Of a stretch of 13,619 nucleotides of DNA, positions 7,785 through 13,619 are shown one piece after another. A program made the translations under genes and the position numbers. Origin of the DNA: an uncultured Pseudomonadota bacterium (lineage in GTDB: Bacteria > Pseudomonadota > Gammaproteobacteria > Methylococcales > Methylomonadaceae); NCBI GenBank assembly GCA_903902945.1, contig CAIUWU010000073.1, positions 1-13,619 of the forward strand. The letters are read 5' to 3'. The notes below the pieces were generated by a model. The model saw only the letters and a list, made by a program, of their open reading frames with translations. It had not been told where the DNA came from and made no database searches. How positions within the stretch are numbered: the stretch's first letter is position 1; every line of letters begins with the position of its first letter.

Positions 7785-8507
7785 ATGACGGCATTTGATA
7801 TCAACGCGCTGCAAAGCGAATTGCAAGGCAAGAATCCTCGCACCATTTTAAAAGCCGCTCTGGCCGGGTTTGACAATATCGCGATTTCTTTTAGCGGTGC
7901 TGAAGATGTGGTGTTGATTGATATGGCTTTGCAGCTCAATAAAACGGTGCAAGTGTTTTCTCTGGATACCGGGCGACTGCATCCCGAAACTTACCGGTTT
8001 ATCGAACAGGTCAGAAAACATTACCAGATCGAAATTGAGCTGCTGACCCCGGATCGAGAGCAACTGGACAGTTTTGTCAAACAAAAAGGCTTGTTCAGTT
8101 TTTATGAAGACGGTCATCAGCAATGCTGTGCGATTCGCAAGGTGGAACCTTTGCGTCGCAAACTGGCGACGGTGGACGCCTGGATTACCGGACAGCGCAA
8201 AGACCAGAGTCTGGATACCCGGGCGGAGATTCCCGAAGTCCAGATCGACAGCGTTTTTTCCGGTACCGGGAAAACCCTGATCAAATTCAATCCCTTGTTG
8301 AACTGGCGTTCGGCGCAGGTCTGGGACTATATCGAAGCCTATCAGGTGCCGTTTAATAGTCTGCATCAGCACGGTTTTATCAGCATAGGCTGTGAACCCT
8401 GTACCCGACCGGTGTTACCGAATCAGCATGAACGGGCAGGGCGTTGGTGGTGGGAAGATGCGGCCAAGAAAGAATGCGGTTTGCATGGTGCTAATCTGAA
8501 AAAATAA
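7785..8507 (+). CDS. cysH: Adenylyl-sulfate (APS/PAPS) reductase, iron-sulfur type
   Basis: This 240-residue enzyme of assimilatory sulfate reduction reduces adenylylated sulfate to sulfite using thioredoxin or glutathione-type donors. The adenylate-binding PP-loop motif SFSGAED (35-41) and the SLDTGRLHPET stretch (59-69) are clear. The paired motifs CC (114-115) and CxxC (203-206, in GCEPC) are those that bind a [4Fe-4S] cluster in APS reductases, unlike the cluster-free PAPS reductase of E. coli. The C-terminal ECGLH carries the catalytic Cys231. By family knowledge the substrate is therefore probably APS, although some cluster-containing enzymes accept both. It is the second gene of the gshA-cysH operon (4-bp gap, no independent SD visible, so translation may be coupled). 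Confidence 0.95.
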   Translation: MTAFDINALQSELQGKNPRTILKAALAGFDNIAISFSGAEDVVLIDMALQLNKTVQVFSLDTGRLHPETYRFIEQVRKHYQIEIELLTPDREQLDSFVKQKGLFSFYEDGHQQCCAIRKVEPLRRKLATVDAWITGQRKDQSLDTRAEIPEVQIDSVFSGTGKTLIKFNPLLNWRSAQVWDYIEAYQVPFNSLHQHGFISIGCEPCTRPVLPNQHERAGRWWWEDAAKKECGLHGANLKK

Positions 8508-8522
8508 TAACAATAAAGGCCG

Positions 8523-8540
8523 CCGGCTTTAATAAGCCGG
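8523..8540 (+). terminator. Weak hairpin after cysH
   Basis: A perfect 7-bp inverted repeat (CCGGCTT, TAAT loop, AAGCCGG) lies 15 bp after the cysH stop. No T-tract follows directly, so it is at best a weak or partial terminator, or an mRNA-stabilising stem. Confidence 0.35.
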
Positions 8541-8575
8541 TTGCTGGTTTCAAGTCGGTTCGATGAGGATTAATC

Positions 8576-9508
8576 ATGTTTAGATCAATAGCGAGTGCTT
8601 TACTGCTGACAGCAGGTTTGACCGCCATGACCGGAGCAGTCGCTGCGGTTAAAACTCCGGCCGAGCAGGACCGACTGAGAATTCATACCAGCCTGCCTGC
8701 CAAAGCCAGTGATTCATTGTTTTCCTATACCGTTGAATGGCGTATTGATGATGGTGAGCGCTATCACAGTACCGGGCTCAGTTTTTTGAATGCCGGCAAA
8801 GTCGATGCGGCTAATCCCGGTGCGATCACCAAGAAATTGGTAACAGCAATCAAAGACGGCATGATTCAGCTCGATCCGGGTTGGCGCGGCATTAATGTCA
8901 ATCAGACTGCCGATCAGCCCGAATTGGTGCTCAGCAATCGTGAGGGCTACTCGTTGACCACGGTTACCGTCAGAGATTACAGCAATCAGCCGCTGAGTTT
9001 TGATCTGGTCAACAAAAGCTTTGCCGCTGATGGGGTGCAGCTGGCGGTTGATGTAGTGCTGGCGGCGGATGTCGAATATCTGGATAACTTCAGCGCCAGT
9101 AAATCCAAGCTGGCATCACAGGGGCTGATTGAAATTGCCCTCGATGGTCAGAATCCGGTACAGATCAGAACCGATGGCAAGACCACGGCTCAGATCGAAG
9201 CAGACCTTGCCAGACACCTGAAAGTTGCTAAGTTAAGCAATCAGCCCTTATTTCCCAATCTGGTCAGTTCCGATAAGCGCAACAACAAACCGTTTGATAA
9301 CAGTGAAGTGCAGTTATTGAATCTGTCAGCCAAATCGTTGAGCATCAATGTGACGGATCCGGCCGTGGGCGTGCTGGTTAAGTTTAAATTTAAAGATGAC
9401 AATCATGCTTCGGTCAAAGTCGCGGAACCACGCTCGCTGCTAATGTTACTGGGGGTACTGGTAGCCTTGCTGATTGGCTGGCAATGGCATAAAAAGCGCA
9501 AGGTTTGA
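8576..9508 (+). CDS. Secreted protein with PEP-CTERM-like C-terminal anchor
   Basis: This is a 310-residue protein of unknown function. Residues 1-24 form a Sec signal peptide ending AVAA. The mature domain (about 25-280) is soluble and probably beta-rich, with no motif I recognise and no Cys. The C-terminus has three parts in order: an AEPRS motif (283-287), one hydrophobic stretch (288-303) and a basic tail HKKRK. This is the layout of PEP-CTERM sorting signals, which exosortase recognises and cleaves; the motif differs from the usual V-P-E-P by having Ala before Glu. A plain C-terminal membrane anchor is the alternative. The start has a good GAGGA SD at 8565-8569. A strong terminator follows, so it ends its transcription unit, possibly reading on from cysH. 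Confidence 0.75.
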   Translation: MFRSIASALLLTAGLTAMTGAVAAVKTPAEQDRLRIHTSLPAKASDSLFSYTVEWRIDDGERYHSTGLSFLNAGKVDAANPGAITKKLVTAIKDGMIQLDPGWRGINVNQTADQPELVLSNREGYSLTTVTVRDYSNQPLSFDLVNKSFAADGVQLAVDVVLAADVEYLDNFSASKSKLASQGLIEIALDGQNPVQIRTDGKTTAQIEADLARHLKVAKLSNQPLFPNLVSSDKRNNKPFDNSEVQLLNLSAKSLSINVTDPAVGVLVKFKFKDDNHASVKVAEPRSLLMLLGVLVALLIGWQWHKKRKV

Positions 9509-9534
9509 GGTTGCCTCTGATGTAACGCCGCCAG

Positions 9535-9562
9535 GCCCGGATAGCCAGATCCGGGCTTTTTT
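9535..9562 (+). terminator. Rho-independent terminator
   Basis: A perfect 8-bp GC-rich stem (GCCCGGAT / ATCCGGGC) with a 6-nt loop is followed directly by six T. It ends the transcript of the PEP-CTERM-like gene and separates it from the SmbP-like gene. Confidence 0.92.
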
Positions 9563-9734
9563 GTGGCAAGGGCTTGATACTTGTGGTTTAGGGCTGTGTT
9601 AATTAACCCTTTGAATTAATATTGTTTTTTTGTATTGATATCAGTGTTAGCATGGCGGCGGGGTTTACTTTGAGCCTCGCATCAATCACTGTTGAATAGC
9701 AACAGGGTTGGTTTAATACCTTCAGGAGAGCAAC

Positions 9735-10073
9735 ATGAAAAAAATAGTTTCATTAACGACATTAGTTTTTACGCTCTTGACCGGTGCCGCTTTGGCCACC
9801 GAAGATCATCATGCCCAAGCTGTTGAGCATGCCAATGCGGCGGTCAGTCATGGCAAGGCCGGTCATGCGCCGGTATTGGTCGAACATGCCGAAGAATCGG
9901 TTAAACATGCCAAACACTGCGCCAGTGTCGCCAAGGGTGAGGCTAAAACCCATGCTGATGCTGCGGTCAATTCTTTAAATGAGGCCATCACCCACGGCAA
10001 AATGGGACATGCCGATGTGGCCACCAAAGCCGCCGAAGAGGCGGTACAACATTTGAATGCCGCTAAACCCTAA
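9735..10073 (+). CDS. smbP: SmbP-like small periplasmic metal-binding protein
   Basis: This 112-residue protein has a signal peptide (cleavage likely after ALA, residue 21) and a mature part of about 91 residues with 12 histidines. The pattern is that of the small metal-binding protein SmbP of Nitrosomonas europaea, a periplasmic four-helix bundle that binds copper and other divalent metals: repeats of the type EHANAAVSHGKAGH and EAITHGKMGH, each combining HGK with GH, alternate with EHAEESVKHAK-like and AAEEAVQHL helices. The two halves look like an internal duplication. One Cys (62, in KHCAS) is additional. The SD AGGAGAG is strong. The gene sits alone between two terminators, so it has its own promoter in 9563-9734, though I find no clear one. 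A role in copper handling is inference, attractive if the host is a methanotroph. Confidence 0.88.
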   Translation: MKKIVSLTTLVFTLLTGAALATEDHHAQAVEHANAAVSHGKAGHAPVLVEHAEESVKHAKHCASVAKGEAKTHADAAVNSLNEAITHGKMGHADVATKAAEEAVQHLNAAKP

Positions 10074-10097
10074 GTTTTGCTGAGTGTCTTACGCAAA

Positions 10098-10127
10098 GGT
10101 CTGTCAGTTTTCTGGCAGACCTTTTTT
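10098..10127 (+). terminator. Rho-independent terminator after smbP
   Basis: A 10-bp stem with one G-T wobble (GGTCTGTCAG / CTGGCAGACC), a TTTT loop and a six-T tail starts 25 bp after the stop codon of the SmbP-like gene. Confidence 0.92.
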
Positions 10128-10196
10128 ATTGTTTATAAAATGCCCGCAATTTTAACCCCCAGGTTCTGATCTGTTGGAACTGTCTAAATCTTAGTG

Positions 10197-11666
10197 ATGA
10201 ATTTCATAATCAAATCCTTGTTGTTGAGTTGTATCGTGTTAAGCCCGGCTATGGGGCTAGCAGCTGAAACTCAGTCAGATACCCGCCAATTGTCGTTGGA
10301 TAACGCAACCTGGACCGGTGACTTTGACCAAATGCTCGACCGTACCCTGATTCGCGTGCTGGTGCCTTACAGCCGGACTTTTTATTTTCATGACAAAGGT
10401 CAGGCGCGGGGATTGACTGCTGATCTGGTGCATGAATTTGAACGCTACATCAACACCAAATACCGCAAACAACTGGGTCGGCGGCCGCTGACGGTGGTGA
10501 TTGTGCCGACTACCCGGCAACGCTTGCTGGACGATCTGATCAACGGTCTCGGTGATATTGCTGCCGGTAATCTGACCGAAACTAGCGAGCGACTGACTCA
10601 GGTTGACTTCTTTGCTCCCAGCGACCGTCAGGTAGCGGAACGGGTTTTGACCGGCCCCGCCTCTGTTCCGGTCGAATCAGTGGATGATTTGTCGGGGGAA
10701 ACCGTGCATGTACGGCAGTCTTCGAGTTACTACCATAGCTTGCAGACCTTGAATCAGCGATTTGCTACCCAAGGCAAAGCGCCGGTGAAAATCGTCAGCG
10801 TGCCGGATGCGATTGAAGACGAAGATTTAATGGAAATGCTCAATGCCGGTGTGGTCAGCCTGATTATTGTCGACGACTGGAAAGCGCAGGTCTGGGCCAA
10901 GGTTTTGCCGAAGATTCAGGTTACCGAGGTGGCTATTCGGGAAGGCGGTCATTCCGGCTGGGCGGTGCGAAAACAGAGTCCGTTATTAAAAGCTGAACTG
11001 GCGGATTTTTATCTGAACGATGTCAAAAAACTGCATTTCATTGATAACCGGCTGGTGGCATTTAATAAACAGATCAAGCAAATAGCCAACAACACTGCAG
11101 ACCGGGACTGGGAACGCTTTGAAATATTGCAGAAACTGTTTGAGAAATACGGTGATCAATACCGGTTTGATCCGCTGATGCTGGCCGCGCAGGGTTATCA
11201 GGAATCGCAGCTCAAGCAGGAAAAACGCGGGCCTTCCGGGGCGATTGGCGTGATGCAGGTATTGCCGTCAACCGCTAGCAGTTTAAAGGTAGGCGATATT
11301 AAATTACTGGAGCCCAATATTCATGCCGGCGCCAAATATCTAGACGAACTGATGTCACGCTATTTTGCCGACGCAGACTTTCAGGGCGATGACCGTACCT
11401 TGTTTTCATTTGCCAGTTACAACGCCGGCCCCGGCACCATTAATCGTTTACGCCGTGAGGCGGAGATGCGCGGCCTGAATCCTGATCGCTGGTTTAACCA
11501 TGTCGAGCTGGTGGCCGCCGACCGGGTTGGCTGGGAGACCACCACCTATGTCCGCAATATTTACAAATACTATGCGGCTTATAAGTTGCAGCTCGAGGTT
11601 GCCGAACAGCAGCGTCAGGCCCTGAGTCGTCTTTCAGCTTATGGCCCGGCAGTAATCGCACCTTAA
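10197..11666 (+). CDS. mltF: MltF-like membrane-bound lytic murein transglycosylase
   Basis: This is a 489-residue two-domain envelope enzyme. After an export signal (1-23, ending GLAA) comes a periplasmic solute-binding-like domain (family 3, about residues 45-285), then an SLT transglycosylase domain (about 310-465). The catalytic Glu is in YQES (about residue 336), followed by the family motifs GAIGVMQVLPSTA, NIHAGAKYLDEL and FASYNAGPG. Such enzymes cleave the MurNAc-GlcNAc bond of peptidoglycan with 1,6-anhydro formation; in MltF the N-terminal domain senses muropeptides and controls activity. LLSC in the signal region resembles a lipobox but sits too early, before further hydrophobic residues. 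I take the ATG at 10197; a GTG directly before it is also possible. No strong SD. Its stop overlaps the stop of the convergent gene. Confidence 0.88.
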   Translation: MNFIIKSLLLSCIVLSPAMGLAAETQSDTRQLSLDNATWTGDFDQMLDRTLIRVLVPYSRTFYFHDKGQARGLTADLVHEFERYINTKYRKQLGRRPLTVVIVPTTRQRLLDDLINGLGDIAAGNLTETSERLTQVDFFAPSDRQVAERVLTGPASVPVESVDDLSGETVHVRQSSSYYHSLQTLNQRFATQGKAPVKIVSVPDAIEDEDLMEMLNAGVVSLIIVDDWKAQVWAKVLPKIQVTEVAIREGGHSGWAVRKQSPLLKAELADFYLNDVKKLHFIDNRLVAFNKQIKQIANNTADRDWERFEILQKLFEKYGDQYRFDPLMLAAQGYQESQLKQEKRGPSGAIGVMQVLPSTASSLKVGDIKLLEPNIHAGAKYLDELMSRYFADADFQGDDRTLFSFASYNAGPGTINRLRREAEMRGLNPDRWFNHVELVAADRVGWETTTYVRNIYKYYAAYKLQLEVAEQQRQALSRLSAYGPAVIAP

Positions 11667-11860
11667 TCGGACTGGCGGTGTTTGGGTAACAGAGGCCATT
11701 CGCAAAACGCAAACAGCCAGATCATCACCACATTGACTACCGGAATTAGCAGAATCAGCGTCCAGCGTCCGTCTAGGCCGGCTTTTTCCAGAATCCGGTA
11801 GCCCAGCCATAAACAAAAAAGGGTAAATAGCGGCAGCAGAACCAGCAATAAATCGATCAT
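11663..11860 (-). CDS. Small membrane protein, second tandem copy
   Basis: This is a 65-residue hydrophobic protein of unknown function with two membrane spans (about 3-22 and 33-52). Between them is an AGLDGRW turn, then an IPVVN stretch, and after the second span an EWP motif followed by a short basic tail. It is a diverged paralogue of the gene just upstream, having the same length and the same AG...W...P...WP framework. Its ATG overlaps the upstream TGA (ATGA), so translation is probably coupled. Its stop codon TAA overlaps that of the convergent mltF-like gene (shared TTAA). The pattern AG..G.W..L..IP..N recalls small membrane domains found in several uncharacterised families; I cannot name one with confidence. 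Confidence 0.75.
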   Translation of the reverse strand: MIDLLLVLLPLFTLFCLWLGYRILEKAGLDGRWTLILLIPVVNVVMIWLFAFCEWPLLPKHRQSD

Positions 11861-12054
11861 AATTTTCTGCCTGTCTGTTGAGCGTTGGGCCAGGGTAGCA
11901 GGGCCAGCTGCATAAATACCAGCAACAAGCCGAATCCTGGCAGGAAAACCAGCAATGACCAGACCGGATTAAAGCCTGCCCGTTGGTAAATAAAGAAAAC
12001 CGGGATGGCAATCATAAAGCCCACCATCATGGCCTGAAAGAAATCGGGAATCAT
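11857..12054 (-). CDS. Small membrane protein, first tandem copy
   Basis: This 65-residue protein has two hydrophobic spans (about 8-22 and 33-50) joined by a YQRAGFNPVW turn, with LPWP and a polar basic tail at the end. I chose the ATG at 12054 because AGAGG lies 7 nt before it; the in-frame ATG at 12060 is only one base from that SD. This choice also makes both tandem copies exactly 65 residues and collinear. The stop TGA overlaps the next gene's ATG. No function is recognised; a two-subunit membrane assembly would fit a coupled paralogous pair, but that is inference. Confidence 0.75.
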   Translation of the reverse strand: MIPDFFQAMMVGFMIAIPVFFIYQRAGFNPVWSLLVFLPGFGLLLVFMQLALLPWPNAQQTGRKL

Positions 12055-12275
12055 ACGCATGCCTCTATTGGTTTTAAGTTTGACAGGCTAACACCGGGTT
12101 TCGGTCGTCTTCAATGCTTTTAATCGTAAAGCTGATTTTGTGGGTTTTTTCCTGTAAAACCGATGGCTGGATGTGTTGATAAGCTGTTTATAGTTTGACT
12201 CGATTTATTGTGGCATCTGGAATATATGGCGGGATATTGTCGGAGTATCGGGCAATTGATTACATGGCTTTAATG
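12055..12275. other. Intergenic stretch, start of the AT-rich region
   Basis: About 220 bp lie between the head of the tandem membrane-protein pair and the tail of the small-gene run. No convincing coding sequence, RNA gene or terminator is seen. A weak 6-bp stem (GGTTTT 12143-12148 / AAAACC 12156-12161) is present. The promoter of the 65-residue pair should lie here, but no clear boxes stand out. Confidence 0.5.
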
Positions 12276-12512
12276 TTATTCACGTCTGGACTTTTTGGAT
12301 TCTGGCGCTGTAAGCCATGCATGGCGAAGGGCTTCGGCGGTTTCAACCAGTGTGTTATAGGCATTCAAAACTTGAGTATGTTGAGGGTGCTTGGGGTGGT
12401 TTAGTGGATGTTTTATGTCATCCTGGATTTCCGCTATAAACTGCTCGAGTTCTAATAATCTTTCCGGGTAACTATCTGATTCCTCGTTTGATTTTTGCTT
12501 TTTACTAATCAC
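12276..12512 (-). CDS. Hypothetical small soluble protein
   Basis: I do not recognise this 78-residue charged protein. It starts with GTG, has no signal peptide or membrane span, and is predicted mostly helical (SYPERLLELEQFIAEIQDDI, then VLNAYNTLVETAEALRHAW) around a His/Pro-rich linker (KHPLNHPKHPQHTQ). It is the last of three minus-strand genes and begins 11 bp after the preceding stop; there is no clear SD. The helix-turn layout and charged KKSRRE end suggest a small cytoplasmic accessory protein, but no function can be assigned. A plus-strand reading frame over the same bases (12195-12404) looks like a shadow. Confidence 0.6.
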   Translation of the reverse strand: MISKKQKSNEESDSYPERLLELEQFIAEIQDDIKHPLNHPKHPQHTQVLNAYNTLVETAEALRHAWLTAPESKKSRRE

Positions 12513-12523
12513 GTTGTTTTTAC

Positions 12524-12709
12524 TTAAATTTCGATGGATTCCTTGAATATCACTTCTTGTCTTTCCGAAATTACTCGAATGATACCTTCCTTGTGAGTCA
12601 TTTTTAAATAACGTATAAGCCCGGTGATTTGATCATATTCAATATCTAATGGAGCACTTATCGATTGCCAACAGCCATCCTGTTTCTGAATTTGGAAAGT
12701 TAAGATCAT
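12524..12709 (-). CDS. Hypothetical protein, second of two tandem paralogues
   Basis: This 61-residue soluble protein is of unknown function. It aligns end to end without gaps to the gene upstream (12722-12904), with about a quarter of positions identical by eye, including F5, Q8, D11, W14, IS (17-18), IE (23-24), LK (35-36), R45, E49 and VI (53-54). The pattern of alternating hydrophobic residues followed by a helix (ITGLIRYLK) suggests a small alpha/beta fold. It starts with ATG 12 bp after the previous stop, with no good SD, so translation may be coupled. Sequence is AT-rich compared with the core genes. Confidence 0.65.
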   Translation of the reverse strand: MILTFQIQKQDGCWQSISAPLDIEYDQITGLIRYLKMTHKEGIIRVISERQEVIFKESIEI

Positions 12710-12721
12710 ATTAATGCAGGT

Positions 12722-12904
12722 TTATGTCTGATAAAGAATGGCAATTACCTGGTTATTTTCATCTAGTGCTCTAAGTGCACAGGCAGGAAATTGACGTTTG
12801 AGAATGTTCAGTTTCTGGTCGACATCATGTGGTTCAATTTCATAAGTAATACTAATGCGATGCCAGTCGCGATCAGTATTTTGATATTCAAATGAAATTT
12901 TCAT
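12722..12904 (-). CDS. Hypothetical protein, first of two tandem paralogues
   Basis: This is a 60-residue protein of unknown function and the first gene of the three-gene minus-strand run. The ATG at 12904 is chosen because it makes the protein collinear with its downstream paralogue (MKISFEYQ against MILTFQIQ). The frame stays open upstream to a TTG at 13006, but those 34 extra codons have no counterpart in the copy. Conserved points include W14, the IS pair, IE (23-24), LK (35-36), R45 and a C-terminal VI. No signal peptide or membrane span. No strong SD is visible; the leader lies in very AT-rich DNA. Confidence 0.6.
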   Translation of the reverse strand: MKISFEYQNTDRDWHRISITYEIEPHDVDQKLNILKRQFPACALRALDENNQVIAILYQT

Positions 12905-13493
12905 ATATGGGCGAAGAAATATTTTTATTTTTGAAATTTTTTGCTGCAATTCGGCATTTGCATATCGAGCGACATTAATATAGCAAAGACTGCTCTTCAC
13001 TATCAATCGCCGGATCTGTTGGGTGATTGGGCGCGATTATATTTGGTGATAAAAAAGAATGTGTTGTTTATAAAAGATAATAAAACAGCGGTATTGTTAT
13101 TTTATTTGTATTTTTGTTATTAATTGCATGAATTGAGTTCATAAAGATAGATGATTAGATGAGACAAATTGCTGGTAATTGGTTATGAGTTGGTGCATAA
13201 TGTCAATAAGCGTAAAAATATTTGATGAAAACATCCGTTGACAACAAATTATTGTTCCGGCAGTGCTGTTATTATCTTAGGGATGCGTTTTTCGATAACA
13301 ATATGCAAAGATTTGAAAAGATAATTTATATAGGCTAACTTATTGTAAAATTTAAGTTTATTATGTGCGGGTGAGGCTTGCTGTAATTTGATTTAAAATG
13401 ATATAATTTATTGAAAATTTTTGTTATGTATTGTTATTTTTTAAATTTGTTTGGCTGATGTTTTGATATTCAACTGCCTTTGGGGGGATTATA
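12905..13493. other. Long AT-rich region without recognised genes
   Basis: Nearly 590 bp of very AT-rich DNA separates the small-gene run from the Lpp-like gene. Only short unconvincing reading frames occur. A short GC-richer patch (about 13000-13045) stands out. A TATAAT on the minus strand (13036-13041) could serve the small-gene run, but its -35 is poor. A perfect TTGACA at 13238-13243 lacks a -10 at normal spacing. The right end holds the promoter of the Lpp-like gene. No tRNA-like or terminator structure was recognised. Confidence 0.5.
13378..13407 (+). promoter_or_regulatory. Probable sigma-70 promoter of the Lpp-like gene
   Basis: TTGCTG (13378-13383) and a perfect TATAAT (13402-13407) are separated by 18 bp. 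Transcription would begin near 13414, giving a leader of about 80 nt before the GTG start. Box quality and position make this the best promoter in the window. Confidence 0.6.
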
Positions 13494-13619
13494 GTGAATA
13501 AGATTGTTATCGTAATTGCTGGTATGGCTTTGATCCAGGGTTGTGCTACTAAGTCAAGTGTCGATCAGTTAACTCAAAAGGTTTCCAGCTTGGATAGTCA
13601 AGTCGAAGCTTTAAAGTCA
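13494..13619 (+). CDS. Lpp-like outer-membrane lipoprotein, N-terminal part (runs off window)
   Basis: The first 42 residues are present and the 3' end is outside. A short lipoprotein signal peptide ends in LIQGC, making Cys17 the lipidated residue. Immediately after comes a heptad-like segment (SSVDQLTQKVSSLDSQVEALKS) with the spacing seen in murein lipoprotein Lpp/OprI, which forms a coiled-coil trimer between outer membrane and peptidoglycan. The GTG start is supported by a GGGGGG run about 7 nt upstream and by the signal peptide beginning right there. The decisive C-terminal Lys that links to peptidoglycan in Lpp cannot be seen. Gln at the -2 position of the lipobox is less common. Could also be another small coiled-coil lipoprotein. 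Confidence 0.8.
   Translation, partial: MNKIVIVIAGMALIQGCATKSSVDQLTQKVSSLDSQVEALKS

Noticed and set aside
7848..8372. 174-residue minus-strand reading frame inside cysH
   Set aside because: Shadow of a well-supported gene, with no recognisable motif.
9598..9607. Palindrome GTTAATTAAC upstream of smbP as an operator
   Set aside because: Short AT-rich palindromes are expected by chance, and no promoter was identified nearby to place it.
12195..12404. 69-residue plus-strand frame
   Set aside because: Overlaps the better minus-strand gene at 12276-12512, which fits a run of closely spaced genes; no SD on the plus strand.
12941..13123. 60-residue plus-strand frame covering the GC-richer patch
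   Set aside because: No SD, Lys/Leu/Tyr-rich end from AT-rich DNA, and no recognised family. The segment around SPDLLGDWARLY could be a gene remnant, but I cannot support it.
13238..13243. Perfect TTGACA in the AT-rich gap
   Set aside because: No -10-like hexamer at 16-18 bp; the nearest TATTAT is about 26 bp away.
12879..13473. 13-bp direct repeat TTTTGATATTCAA at 12879-12891 and 13461-13473
   Set aside because: One copy lies inside a small coding gene and the DNA is AT-rich, so chance is likely; no element boundary features accompany it.

Overview
The window looks like chromosomal DNA of a gammaproteobacterium, about 50% GC over most of its length. The RelA, FtsH, GshA (gammaproteobacterial-type glutamate-cysteine ligase) and murein-lipoprotein-like sequences all fit that class. 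A SmbP-like periplasmic metal-binding protein, an iron-sulfur-type CysH and a probable PEP-CTERM-like tail make a methanotroph/methylotroph lineage (Methylococcales, e.g. Methylomonas-like) a reasonable guess. That placement is inference, not shown by the sequence.

Layout. (1) 2-1474, plus strand: the 3' end of relA (stringent-response synthetase, C-terminal regulatory domains), then an MgtC/SapB-family membrane protein 33 bp downstream. (2) 1527-2494, minus strand: two exported structural-type proteins of unknown role, a Gly/His/Tyr-rich secreted protein followed 11 bp later by a glycine-zipper lipoprotein with a polyproline tail. They are transcribed divergently from ftsH. (3) 2700-6071, plus strand: ftsH (membrane AAA+ zinc protease), an unrecognised four-helix membrane protein, and a DUF523-DUF1722 (TudS/YbgA-type) protein. 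(4) 6194-8507, plus strand: gshA and cysH only 4 bp apart, a sulfur-metabolism pair joining glutathione synthesis to sulfate reduction. (5) 8576-9508: a secreted protein with a PEP-CTERM-like tail, closed by a strong terminator. (6) 9735-10073: a SmbP-like His-rich periplasmic metal-binding protein with its own strong terminator. (7) 10197-11666: an MltF-like lytic transglycosylase.

From about 11660 the character changes. Two tandem paralogous 65-residue membrane proteins lie on the minus strand (11663-12054), and their distal stop codon overlaps the mltF stop. Base composition then turns clearly AT-rich. A minus-strand run of three small unrecognised genes (12276-12904) follows, the first two of which are diverged copies of one another. 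A gene-free, very AT-rich stretch of nearly 600 bp comes next, ending in a good promoter and the start of an Lpp-like outer-membrane lipoprotein that runs off the window.

No tRNA, rRNA, CRISPR array, transposase or insertion sequence was seen. Most of the window is ordinary core genome. The parts most likely to be undescribed are the small-gene cassette at 12276-12904, the tandem 65-residue membrane proteins, the exported pair divergent from ftsH, and the PEP-CTERM-like protein.
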